A stretch of 36,621 bases of DNA, taken from contig JAKLDZ010000007.1 in NCBI GenBank assembly GCA_022703255.1, positions 1 through 36,621 on the forward strand. Reading direction: 5' to 3'. Position numbers and translations under genes: made by a program. This document shows positions 23,451-31,750 of the stretch, in pieces. Numbering within the stretch: the first letter of the stretch is position 1; each line of letters opens with the position of its first letter. The DNA comes from Myxococcota bacterium (lineage in GTDB: Bacteria; Myxococcota_A; Polyangia; Polyangiales; Polyangiaceae). Below the pieces are notes generated by a model, which saw nothing but the letters and a program-made list of their open reading frames with translations, had not been told where the DNA came from and did no database searches.

Positions 23451-24997
23451 GCGTCCTCCGAAGCGGCGCCGCCCATCATCAGTCCAATCGCCTCGGGATT
23501 CGCATCCTGCGCACTCAGCGTCCCTGTCGCACGCCCCTGGCACATCACCACGATTCGATCGCTCAGCGACAGGATCTCCTCCAGATCCTCGGAGATCAGC
23601 AGGACTCCGACCCCCTTGTCCCGCAGCCCGAGGAGCAGCTTGTGCACCGTCTCGGTCGCGCCGATGTCGAGCCCTCGCGTGGGCTGCGCCGCGACGAGCG
23701 CCTTGGGTCCGGCGGACAGCTCGCGCGCGAGAATCACCTTCTGCAGATTCCCCCCCGACAGCGTGCCGGCCGCGGTCGAAGGCCCGGGCGCCGCGATGTC
23801 GAACTCCCGGATCCGCTCCTTCGCGATCTGCGTCATCTTCTCGCGATCGATCTGCCACCCCCTCGCCAACGGTGGCTTCCGATACGCCTTGAGCGCGAGG
23901 TTCTCGTCGATGCCCAGCGCCCCGACCGCGCCTTCGACCGCACGATCCTCGGGCACGTACCCGAGCCCTGCGTCGATCCGCTCACGCGTGGTCCAGCGCG
24001 TCGCGTCGCGACCGCCGAGCTCCACGGCGCCCGACTCCACGGGGCGCAATCCTGCGAGGGCTTCGGAGAGCTCGCGTTGTCCGCTGCCGGCGACGCCGGC
24101 GATGCCGACGATCTCGCCGGCGCGGACCTCGAGGTCGAGGTCGCGAACGGACAGCAGGCCCTTGTCTCCGCGCACGGCCAGGTGCGAGGTGCGCAGGACC
24201 GCATCGCCCGGGGAGGCGGGCTTTTTCTGCAGGTCGAGCAGGACAGGACGGCCGACCATGGTGCGAGCGAGCTCCTCGCGCGTGGTCCAGCGCGCGGGCA
24301 TGCCCGAAGCCACGATCCTGCCGTGCCGCATGACCGTGAGGCGATCGGCTGCGCGCAGCACCTCGTCGAGCTTGTGGCTGATCAGCACCACGGAGCGGCC
24401 TTCGTCGACGAGCGCCCGCAGGGCCTCGAACATGGCGGCGACCTCCTGCGGAGAGAGCACGGCGGTGGGCTCGTCGAGCACGAGGACGCGCGCGCCGCGG
24501 TGCAGAGCCTTGAGGATCTCGACGCGTTGCTGCTCGCCGACGGACAGTTGCCAGACGAAGGCGGAGGGGTCCACGTGCAGGCCGTGGCGCTCGGACAGGG
24601 CGTGGACCTCGCGCTCGATGCGTGAGCGCGCCACGAGGAAGCGGGGCTCGGGCATGCCGAGCGCGACGTTCTCGGCGACGGTGAGGGAGGACACGAGCAT
24701 GAACTGCTGGTGGACCATGCCGATGCCTCGTGCGATTGCATCGCGAGGCGAACGAAAACGGACGAGCTCTCCGTGCAGGCGGATCGAACCGGAATCGGGC
24801 TGATAGAGGCCCGCGAGGATGCTCATCAACGTGGACTTGCCCGCGCCGTTCTCCCCGAGCAGCGCGTGGATCTCGCCCTCGCGCAGGTCGAAGTCGACGT
24901 CGTCGTTGGCGACGACGCCCGGGAAGCGCTTGCAGACGCTGCGCATCGCGACGGCGGCGGGCTGCTGCGGCTCGGGGTAATCGGACGGGAGGGCCAC
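23447..24997 (-). CDS. Double ABC ATPase of BmpA-type nucleoside importer
   Basis: The product is 516 residues from GTG 24997, 8 bases after the binding-protein stop; ATG 24946 is a possible shorter start. NBD1 has Walker A GENGAGKST (48-56), signature LSVGEQQRVEIL and Walker B VLVLDEPTAVL. NBD2 has GVAGSGQREL in the P-loop, signature LSGGNLQKVILARELS and PKALVAAQPTRGLDIGA. The missing Lys in the second P-loop is normal for this sugar/nucleoside importer class. It energises uptake through the two permeases. Gene order and ATGA overlaps show a single operon. Confidence 0.95.
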   Translation of the reverse strand: MALPSDYPEPQQPAAVAMRSVCKRFPGVVANDDVDFDLREGEIHALLGENGAGKSTLMSILAGLYQPDSGSIRLHGELVRFRSPRDAIARGIGMVHQQFMLVSSLTVAENVALGMPEPRFLVARSRIEREVHALSERHGLHVDPSAFVWQLSVGEQQRVEILKALHRGARVLVLDEPTAVLSPQEVAAMFEALRALVDEGRSVVLISHKLDEVLRAADRLTVMRHGRIVASGMPARWTTREELARTMVGRPVLLDLQKKPASPGDAVLRTSHLAVRGDKGLLSVRDLDLEVRAGEIVGIAGVAGSGQRELSEALAGLRPVESGAVELGGRDATRWTTRERIDAGLGYVPEDRAVEGAVGALGIDENLALKAYRKPPLARGWQIDREKMTQIAKERIREFDIAAPGPSTAAGTLSGGNLQKVILARELSAGPKALVAAQPTRGLDIGATETVHKLLLGLRDKGVGVLLISEDLEEILSLSDRIVVMCQGRATGTLSAQDANPEAIGLMMGGAASEDA

Positions 24998-25005
24998 GTT
25001 CGGGG

Positions 25006-26220
25006 CTACTTCTTTGCGGGGATTTCGCCGACGATTCCCTTGGCGAGCCAGCTCATGCACACGGTGCAGCCGGGGAGCCCCTCGAGGTCCTGCTGGGTGA
25101 GCTTCTTGCCCGCGGGCACGACCTCCTTGCCCTTGTTGTCCTCGATGGGTCCAGCGAAGACATCGAACCGGGTGAACTTGCCGGCCTTCATCTGCGCGAG
25201 CTTCTCGCGCACCAACGGCACCACGCTCTCCGGCACGCCGGGCGCGGGCGTCGCGCCGTCCTCGAAGCCGTACAGCCCCAGGATCCCGGTGTCGGGCTCG
25301 CCATAGTACGACGACGGCTTCCAGCTTCCGCCGCGGATCTCCTTGACCAGACCCTGGTAGTACACGCCCCAGTTCCAGTAGGGCGTCGTCAGACAACGGG
25401 CCTTGTCCGCGTCGCACGCGTTGTTCGAATCGTATCCGATCGCCCACTTCTTCTTCTGCCCGGCGACCACGATCGGACCGGTCGTGTCGGCGCCGGTGGT
25501 CACGACATCGACGCCGGCGTTGAACATGGACTCGGCGGCCTCCTGCTCCTTGCCCGGATCGAACCACGAGTTCATCCAGCGGATCTCGAGGGTGCATTCG
25601 GGACACGTCTGCCGCGCGCCGATCATCAGCGCATTGCCGAGACGGATCACCTCCGGAATGGGGAACGGGGCGATGTAGCCCAGCCGCGGAACCCCATCGG
25701 CCTTGGCCCGCGCCCCGGCGATCATGCCGGACAAGTACTTCATGTCCTCCATCGCGCCGAAGGCGTTGCCGAAGTTCGGCGCCGCGGTCTTGTGCCCCGA
25801 GACGTGCACGAACCGGATCTTGGGGAACTCCTTGGCGACGGCTTCCGTGGCGTCCATGAAGCCGAACGAGGTCGTGACGATCAGATCGAACCCCTTGCGC
25901 GCCAGCGCCCGGATCACCTGCTCGGCATCCGCACCCTCGGCCACGCTCTCCACGTACGCGGTGTGGACGTCGGGCATCGCCTTCTCGAGCGCGCGCCGCC
26001 CCTGGTCGTGGGCGTAGGTCCAGCCGCCGTCACCCACCGGGCCGACGTACACCAGGGCCATGTTGAACTTGCCCTGCTGCACCACCGGGATGCCGTACTT
26101 GCCCTCCTTCTGGGGTTCGGAAGAAGTGGTGGAGCGACGGCAGCCCGTAACGGCGAGGCAGGCCGCGAGGGCAGCGAGCGTGAGCGTTCGGAGCGAGCAG
26201 CGGCGGAGAGGGGACGACAT
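25006..26220 (-). CDS. BmpA-family substrate-binding lipoprotein, nucleoside type
   Basis: The product is 404 residues. ATG 26220 has GGAGG about 7 bases upstream. The signal peptide ends in lipobox VTGC (Cys27). The BMP family core is clear: ALVYVGPVGDGGWTYAHDQG, FDLIVTTSFGFMDATEAVA, FVHVSGHKTAAPNFGNAFGA, AGVDVVTTGADTTGPIVVA, and WAIGYDSNNACD in the hinge. Extra Cys occur in CPEC, CDADKARC and CTVC. In characterised members these lipoproteins bind nucleosides or purines for import. It is the first gene of the four-gene importer operon. Confidence 0.94.
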   Translation of the reverse strand: MSSPLRRCSLRTLTLAALAACLAVTGCRRSTTSSEPQKEGKYGIPVVQQGKFNMALVYVGPVGDGGWTYAHDQGRRALEKAMPDVHTAYVESVAEGADAEQVIRALARKGFDLIVTTSFGFMDATEAVAKEFPKIRFVHVSGHKTAAPNFGNAFGAMEDMKYLSGMIAGARAKADGVPRLGYIAPFPIPEVIRLGNALMIGARQTCPECTLEIRWMNSWFDPGKEQEAAESMFNAGVDVVTTGADTTGPIVVAGQKKKWAIGYDSNNACDADKARCLTTPYWNWGVYYQGLVKEIRGGSWKPSSYYGEPDTGILGLYGFEDGATPAPGVPESVVPLVREKLAQMKAGKFTRFDVFAGPIEDNKGKEVVPAGKKLTQQDLEGLPGCTVCMSWLAKGIVGEIPAKK

Positions 26221-26240
26221 CGGTGGCCTCCAGGCGGCGG

Positions 26241-26269
26241 AGCTTAGGCGGCACATGCGCTCGCTTCAA
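26241..26269 (-). promoter_or_regulatory. Candidate sigma-70 promoter of the bmpA operon
   Basis: Reading leftward, TTGAAG (26269-26264) is separated by exactly 17 bases from TAAGCT (26246-26241). Transcription would start near 26234, just upstream of the GGAGG ribosome site of the gene starting at 26220, so the leader would be very short. The -10 is a poor match. Confidence 0.35.
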
Positions 26270-26344
26270 GATCCGCCACGGCCGCTCACGGGAATCCGGC
26301 GCGGGACGTGCAGAAGCGGGAGCGACCGGAGAGGAGCGCACGCC

Positions 26345-26776
26345 ATGCCGTCGCGTTGGGCCCCATTCGCCGAGATCGCCAGCGCGCTGCATCGGCGCCG
26401 CTCGAGCCTCTCCGGGCGCCATCGACTCGCGATCGACGTCAGCGAGGACAAGGAGTGCTGCTACGTCAAGGCGAGCGTCCCAGGTTTCCTCCCCGAACAG
26501 CTTCGCGTGGACATCCAGGACAACGTGCTGACGATCAGCGGCTTGCGGCGAGCGGACGACACCGCACACGACGCGGGAGCGCAGGGCGGTGAGCAAACCG
26601 ACGTGCACTTCACCCGGTCATTCGTGCTCCCTCCGGAGGCGGCCTGCGAGCTCGCGGAGGCAACGCTCGACGACGAGGTGCTGATGATTCGTATTCCGAA
26701 GCGCTCGAGAGGCAAGGGGCGAAGGATCGAGATCCGGCTCGGGCAGGGCAGCGACAAGGGCCGCGACACCACGTGA
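26345..26776 (+). CDS. Small heat-shock protein (Hsp20 / alpha-crystallin)
   Basis: The product is 143 residues. ATG 26345 is preceded by GGAGAGGAG. The alpha-crystallin domain covers about residues 25-135: LAIDVSEDKECCYVKASVPGF, QLRVDIQDNVLTISG, then HFTRSFVLPPEAACELAEATL. The final strand reads LMIRIPKRSRGKGRRIEI, so the usual GVLTV near the end is replaced by EVLMI. It is an ATP-independent holdase that keeps unfolded proteins soluble. It diverges from the BmpA operon and converges with the lipoprotein at 26836. No CIRCE element is visible upstream. Confidence 0.92.
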   Translation: MPSRWAPFAEIASALHRRRSSLSGRHRLAIDVSEDKECCYVKASVPGFLPEQLRVDIQDNVLTISGLRRADDTAHDAGAQGGEQTDVHFTRSFVLPPEAACELAEATLDDEVLMIRIPKRSRGKGRRIEIRLGQGSDKGRDTT

Positions 26777-26835
26777 CGCGGTCCGAGGGCACTGTCTGCA
26801 TCGACTCCAACAGTTGATGAATGGACCGGCGTGCG

Positions 26836-28011
26836 CTACTTGCGGCGAGCGGCGAAGGAGGTGGCGACGATCCCCTGGCGCTGCAGGACGTAGGCGACGT
26901 CCTGGTGCACCAGCACGCGTCGCTGGGCGTCGGGAAGCGGCAGCTCGACGTTGGGACAGGCTCCGGAGGGATCGATGAGCAGCAGGCGATCGACTCCCTT
27001 GTTCCCGTGCAGGTGCAGCACCACCCCGCTGTCGGTCGCATGAAGGCGCGCCGTCGGGATCTGCTGTTCGAACGTCCCGAGCGACACCTTCTCGCCCCCT
27101 GCACGCGGGACGCGGAACAGCTCCATCGATCGCGAATCCTTGCCGGAGCCGAGGAAGACGTGATCGCCGTGCACGGCGACCGCACGCGACTGGATGGGTG
27201 GCATGACGTAGGTCGGCCGGGCGACGCGTTCTTCCTTGCCGTCGGGACGACGTCGGATCACCTCGCCGTGCTCGAGGGCCACGTAGACGCCGTCGCTGGC
27301 AACGGCGACCACGTCGAAGGCGCCGTCGACCTTGCGGGGGACCGAGGCAACGCCCTGCGGAGGCGCGCCCTTTGCGACGAAGAGTTGCATGGCGTGGGAG
27401 AAGGTCGGGCTCGTGCCCCAGATGGCTTCCGCACCTTCCGCCCCTCGCTTCGGGCCGAATACGCATGCCGGGTTGCTCACGGGCACCGCTCGCGTGGCGT
27501 CGCGCGCCAACCACATCAGGCGCCCGCCGCAGACGCCTCGGCTGTCGTCGTCGACCTCGATCCAGAACCCTTCGCGAAGCGACACGAGATCGCCTGGGCC
27601 GCCAACCATCTTCGCGCTCGCGATCGGCTGGGGCTTCGCCTCGCGGTCCGCGGTATCGAGGCTCAGAACCCGTGTCTCCCGGCTCATCGGCTCGTACTGC
27701 GCCCAGTAGAGGCGCCCGTCGTGACCGACGTCGAAGCCGCGGATCAAGGCCTGGTTCGGGACGACGACCCTGGGTTCGGAGAGGGCGCACCGGTCGACCG
27801 TGGGGGCCGGTGCGCTGGCGGCGGGAGCCACGCTGGCGGAGGGTTGCGCGGGTGCGGGCGCGACCGCCGGGGGAGGGGCAGACGGCACGGGCGCGGGCGC
27901 GGGCGCGGGCGCGGGTTGGGGTGGAGGCGGAGAAGACGCCGAACATGCGTTCGCGAGGACCAACCCCAGGACACCGACCCATGCATGCCGCGTGATCGTG
28001 GACATGGACAC
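26836..28011 (-). CDS. Lipoprotein with propeller-like domain and Ala-Pro repeat linker
   Basis: The product is 391 residues; ATG 28011, with 28005 two codons later as an alternative. The signal peptide (WVGVLGLVLANAC) ends at a lipidation Cys. It is followed by a Pro/Ala-rich linker (PAPAPAPAPVPSAPPP and similar, to about residue 70), encoded in part by a GCGCGG tandem repeat. The remainder (about 75-391) shows repeated short beta units: FDVGHDGRLYWAQYEP, GGRLMWLARDATRAVPV, VVAVASDGVYVALEHGEV, AVHGDHVFLGSGKDS. This pattern suits a beta-propeller. No enzyme motif is seen. It lies 76 bases after the FG-GAP lipoprotein on the same strand. Confidence 0.8.
   Translation of the reverse strand: MSMSTITRHAWVGVLGLVLANACSASSPPPPQPAPAPAPAPVPSAPPPAVAPAPAQPSASVAPAASAPAPTVDRCALSEPRVVVPNQALIRGFDVGHDGRLYWAQYEPMSRETRVLSLDTADREAKPQPIASAKMVGGPGDLVSLREGFWIEVDDDSRGVCGGRLMWLARDATRAVPVSNPACVFGPKRGAEGAEAIWGTSPTFSHAMQLFVAKGAPPQGVASVPRKVDGAFDVVAVASDGVYVALEHGEVIRRRPDGKEERVARPTYVMPPIQSRAVAVHGDHVFLGSGKDSRSMELFRVPRAGGEKVSLGTFEQQIPTARLHATDSGVVLHLHGNKGVDRLLLIDPSGACPNVELPLPDAQRRVLVHQDVAYVLQRQGIVATSFAARRK
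27891..27914. repeat. Tandem GCGCGG hexamer x4
   Basis: Four perfect copies of GCGCGG, partly extended by flanking GG and G, encode the Ala-Pro run in the lipoprotein linker. A hexamer keeps frame, so slippage would change only linker length. Confidence 0.8.
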
Positions 28012-28087
28012 GAGGTTAGAGTCTGGGAGCCGGAGTGAACAGAGCGATTGCGCTAAGCGGTCTGGCCCCCCATCACTCCCAACACAT

Positions 28088-30400
28088 CTACTTGGGCCCT
28101 GCGCAATAGGCCTTGCCCGAAGCCGGGCCGTTGTTGTCGGGACGACACTCGTGGACCTCGGCCGGGACCTCGATGGTGACGTAGGCGCCGACCGTGCCGT
28201 TTGCGAGCCCCGAGGAAGGCGCGGCCAACGTGAGAATGACCTGCTCGGACTGCGCCGAGTACAGGGGCTTCTTGGTCGTGGCCTGACCCAGGGCTGCGCC
28301 GGACGGGGCGTCGCCTTCGAAGAAGCTGACGATCAGCCCCGCGGGGAGTGCGGCCTGCCCGAGGTTGCGCACGGTCGCCACGAGTTGTTGGGCGCCGCAC
28401 GGGATGGCCAGCTCGAGCACGGCATCGGGCGCTGCGAACTCGTTGCCGGGCTGCTTGTTCTGACGGAAGTTGTTCAGACCGGGTTGGCTCCAGTTCGGCA
28501 GCTCGTGGGTCGGGATGGTCCCGTCTTCCTCCACGTTGGTCACGTGGTAGGCATGCTCGTTCCACACACGGCGCGTGCGCACCCACGAATTCGTGGCGCT
28601 CGAGAACACCCGGAGCCCGGACTGCTTCGTGCCGTTGCAGCTGTAGGCGTAGGCGTTGGACACCACGATGATGTTCGCCTGGCCGTCGTTGTCCACGTCC
28701 GCCACCACCGGATACTCGATCAGCGTCCCCGTCGTGTTGCACGTCTCGAACAACACGTCGCCCGTGTCGCCCTGGTAGATCCGCAGGAAGTACTCGTCGG
28801 AATAGACGACCTCCGCGCGACCGTCGCCGTTGAAGTCGAAGATCGAGCTGCCCGTGGCTGCCGAAGAGCAATCGTGGGTCTGCTTGACCCAAAGGAACGT
28901 CGAGGGACCAGGCACCGAAGCGTCCATGAGCTTCTTGCCGTCGAACACCGCATAGCCCACGCCGCCTGCGAGAGCGACATCCGCATAGCCGTCGCCGTTG
29001 AAGTCCGCGACCGTCGGGGGACCGCCCCCTTTGGTGTTGCCCGCGGAGCCCGCGCCGCACAGCGCGGGATCGAGCGAGCCGTTGATGTCGACTGCTTCCC
29101 TCACGATCTTGAACTTGCCAGGCTCGGCTGCGTCGTAGTGCCACAGCCACATCGTGTGGGACCCGTAGTCCACTGCGACCACCTCGGGCACTCCATCCTT
29201 GTCGAAGTCGCCAATCGCCGGCCAGCTGCCCGGCTTCCCGGTGTCGATGAACAGCGTGCCGTCCGCGTGGTATGCTTGGCTCGAGCTCACGACGTCGAGC
29301 TTGCCGTCGTTGTCCAGATCGCTGATGGCCTGTTGATACGCTGGTGAGAAGGGGTGAAGCACCTTTCCGGTCTTGCCCTCGATCACGCCCCCCTCTACGA
29401 CCACCTCCACATTGCCGTCGCCGTCCAGATCCGCGATCCCCGGCATGCGGCAGCTCACCGCTTCCGTCGTCGTCCAGAGCACCGAGCCGTCTGCCTTGAG
29501 CGCCGTCACTCCAGAAGCGCTGCACCCGACAATCTCGTTGCCGGCGGTCCCGTCGATGTTGCCCGCCGCCAGCTCGCCCGCCGCATTCCACACCCCGGGC
29601 ACGGCCCACTTGTCGACCACCTGACCGCCCACGATCGAGATCGCGTGCGCCGTGCCTGGTGCGTTGTACGCGCCACCAGAGAACGTCGAGAAGACGATCT
29701 CCGGGATGTCGTTGGCAGTCACCTTTCCATCGCAGTCGTCGTCATCAAGCTGAATCACGATGGGAGTCATCATGATGTCCGAGTCGTAGGGAGGCGAGGT
29801 CATGCCGCCCCAGCTGAAGGCCTCGACCGCCTGGAAGTCCGACGCGGGGGGCTTGTACTCGCACGACTCGAGACACGTGATCGCGCCGCCGTCGTTCACT
29901 CCCGCGTCCGTGTCGGCACAGTCAGGCGGCCTCGGAAGGCACTTGCCGGTCACCGTCTGGGCGCCACCCGTGCACGCCCCCCCGTCGTCGCCCGCGTCCG
30001 AAGCCACGCCAGCGTCGACGGACTCGCCCAGCGAATACTCACAGTACTCTGCTGCGGCACAGTCGGTCGAGTCGTGACACTCGGCACCAGGCGTGACGCA
30101 CTTCTGGAACGAGCAGACCTGATCGGACGGGCAGCAAGCGTCGCCGCACGCGTGCTCCACGGTGCAGCACTCGCCTCCCGCACAGACGCCCCCGTCGCCG
30201 CACGCCTCGCCGGTCTTGCACGACGCAGCGTCCGGCAGCACGTTCCAGTCGGCTCCCGCATCCACGGGCGGCTGCGAGACGTCACCGTCCACGGACGCAT
30301 CGCTGGTGTAGCCGTGCGAGGGGTTGGATGCGGTCTCGTCGCTCGAGCAGGCAGCAAGGATCGCTGGGGCGACTGCGATGAGCAGGACAGAGCGGTTCAT
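28088..30400 (-). CDS. Large lipoprotein with Cys-rich N-terminus, FG-GAP/VCBS propeller and CARDB-like end
   Basis: The product is 770 residues. ATG 30400 gives MNRSVLLIAVAPAILAAC, with lipobox LAAC (Cys18). Residues about 55-190 are Cys-rich (GECCTVEHACGDACC, CAAAEYCEY). From about 210 to 640 there are at least seven calcium-loop repeats of FG-GAP type: DDDDCDGKVTANDIPEIV, DLDGDGNVEVVVEGG, DLDNDGKLDVVSS, DFDKDGVPEVVAV, DFNGDGYADVALAGG, DFNGDGRAEVVYS and DVDNDGQANIIVV. This is a seven-bladed integrin-like propeller. The last part (LELAIPCGAQQLVATVRNLGQAALPAG) resembles CARDB, an adhesive Ig fold. The architecture suggests surface adhesion or calcium-dependent binding. Confidence 0.9.
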   Translation of the reverse strand: MNRSVLLIAVAPAILAACSSDETASNPSHGYTSDASVDGDVSQPPVDAGADWNVLPDAASCKTGEACGDGGVCAGGECCTVEHACGDACCPSDQVCSFQKCVTPGAECHDSTDCAAAEYCEYSLGESVDAGVASDAGDDGGACTGGAQTVTGKCLPRPPDCADTDAGVNDGGAITCLESCEYKPPASDFQAVEAFSWGGMTSPPYDSDIMMTPIVIQLDDDDCDGKVTANDIPEIVFSTFSGGAYNAPGTAHAISIVGGQVVDKWAVPGVWNAAGELAAGNIDGTAGNEIVGCSASGVTALKADGSVLWTTTEAVSCRMPGIADLDGDGNVEVVVEGGVIEGKTGKVLHPFSPAYQQAISDLDNDGKLDVVSSSQAYHADGTLFIDTGKPGSWPAIGDFDKDGVPEVVAVDYGSHTMWLWHYDAAEPGKFKIVREAVDINGSLDPALCGAGSAGNTKGGGPPTVADFNGDGYADVALAGGVGYAVFDGKKLMDASVPGPSTFLWVKQTHDCSSAATGSSIFDFNGDGRAEVVYSDEYFLRIYQGDTGDVLFETCNTTGTLIEYPVVADVDNDGQANIIVVSNAYAYSCNGTKQSGLRVFSSATNSWVRTRRVWNEHAYHVTNVEEDGTIPTHELPNWSQPGLNNFRQNKQPGNEFAAPDAVLELAIPCGAQQLVATVRNLGQAALPAGLIVSFFEGDAPSGAALGQATTKKPLYSAQSEQVILTLAAPSSGLANGTVGAYVTIEVPAEVHECRPDNNGPASGKAYCAGPK

Positions 30401-30538
30401 ACCAAGATGGTACAGCAGCCCGGAAGGTCGGACACTGCGAAACAGGAGCGCTCGTGGCGTCGAAACGCGACTCTATTCTGGCCCTTCCCCGGAGCCTTCC
30501 GGTCACCCCCCGTGCCCTGCACTTCGTTGCGCGGTACT

Positions 30539-31750
30539 TCACCCCCCTGCAGACAGACTCCCCCCCATCACTCTCTTCCACACCTCGATCATCCCCCGCC
30601 CCTGCGCCTCCATCGAGAACCTCCCCGCCTGCTCACGCCCCAGCTCCACCAGGCGCGCACGCTCCGGCTCGCTCGACGCCAGCTTCGTGATCGCTGCCCC
30701 GATGTCGCCGGCATCCTCGGGATCCACGAGCAGCGCCGCCTGCCCCGCCACCTCCGCCAGCGACGTGCGCCGGGTCGTGATCACGGGACACCCCGCCGCC
30801 ATCGCCTCCACCACCGTGAGGCCGAACCCTTCGGCTCGCGACACGAACAGGTGCGCCAACGCACCCCGGTACAGCGCCAGCAGGTCGTCGTCACTCACGA
30901 ACCCGAGCCGCACGACCTGCTCCTGCACCTGCGCCTCCCGCGCAAGCTGATCCACCCGCCTCGCCCTGGCTTCGGACAGCACACCCGCGAGCGCCAGCAC
31001 GACGTCGCTCCCGCGCGCCCGCGCCCAGGCGATCCCTTCGATCATCCCCTCGACGTTCTTGCGCCAGTCGGTGTCGCCCACGTACAGCAGGTATCGCTTG
31101 CCCCACAGGCCGTGACGCTCGATCGCCTCGCGCGCACCGAGCCCGGGCTCCTTGCGCCACGCCTCGAGATCCACGCCGTTGTACACCCGGCTGATCCGCT
31201 CCGGAGCCATCCCGAAGAAGCGCACCAGATCGTGCTTTGTCGCCTCGCTGATCGCCACCACGTGATCGGCCGAGGCGTAGCGCCTGCGCGCGATCATGCG
31301 CCCCACCGCCACACCGCCGTCGCGCGCGCTGAAGTACCGCTCCGGATACTGCATCGGGATCAGATCCATGCACGTCACCACCCAACGGCAACGGGTGGCC
31401 GTGCGCAGCAGCGGAGTCCCCTGCGGATCGCCGAGGTGCACCAGGTCGGGCCGGATCGCACGCACGGCGCGCCACAGCCCCATGCGCTTCGCCCACGACA
31501 CCCGGTAGTGGTCCTGCTCCGTGGGATGCTCCAGCTCCTTGTGCCCCTCGAAGGCGCCGACATCCTCGGTCACCTCGAAGGAGCCGTCCCACCCGAGCCG
31601 CGTGAGCCCCAGCACGCGAAGCCCCTGGCGCTCCGTGTCGGAGAGCTTCGACAGCCCCGACGACAGCGCCCGCAGATACCGGCCCGTTCCACGCCACCGG
31701 CTCGGCGTGTCCAACGGCGTGAGATCGATGAGTACCGTCCGCTCCGTCAT
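30539..31750 (-). CDS. GT4-family glycosyltransferase
   Basis: The product is 403 residues; ATG 31750 overlaps the upstream stop by ATGA. It has the GT-B fold. The N-terminal acceptor domain starts MTERTVLIDLTPLDTPSRW and contains GTGRYLRAL. The C-terminal donor domain has YLLYVGDTDWRKNVEGMIEG, LGFVSDDDLLALYRGALAHLF and the E-x7-E motif EGFGLTVVEAMAAGCPVI. These are diagnostic of retaining nucleotide-sugar transferases. No membrane helix is present, so it acts in the cytoplasm, perhaps on a lipid-linked acceptor. Its position last in the exporter operon suggests it builds the glycan or glycolipid that the other two proteins handle. Confidence 0.93.
   Translation of the reverse strand: MTERTVLIDLTPLDTPSRWRGTGRYLRALSSGLSKLSDTERQGLRVLGLTRLGWDGSFEVTEDVGAFEGHKELEHPTEQDHYRVSWAKRMGLWRAVRAIRPDLVHLGDPQGTPLLRTATRCRWVVTCMDLIPMQYPERYFSARDGGVAVGRMIARRRYASADHVVAISEATKHDLVRFFGMAPERISRVYNGVDLEAWRKEPGLGAREAIERHGLWGKRYLLYVGDTDWRKNVEGMIEGIAWARARGSDVVLALAGVLSEARARRVDQLAREAQVQEQVVRLGFVSDDDLLALYRGALAHLFVSRAEGFGLTVVEAMAAGCPVITTRRTSLAEVAGQAALLVDPEDAGDIGAAITKLASSEPERARLVELGREQAGRFSMEAQGRGMIEVWKRVMGGSLSAGG

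Noticed and set aside
23447..24997. Missing Lys in the second P-loop of the importer ATPase
   Set aside because: GxxGxGQ at this position is the normal state of this ABC family and is not degeneration.
26779..26828. CGGTCC / GGACCG inverted repeat between the heat-shock and lipoprotein genes
   Set aside because: The 38-base loop with only a 6-bp stem is too weak to call a terminator.
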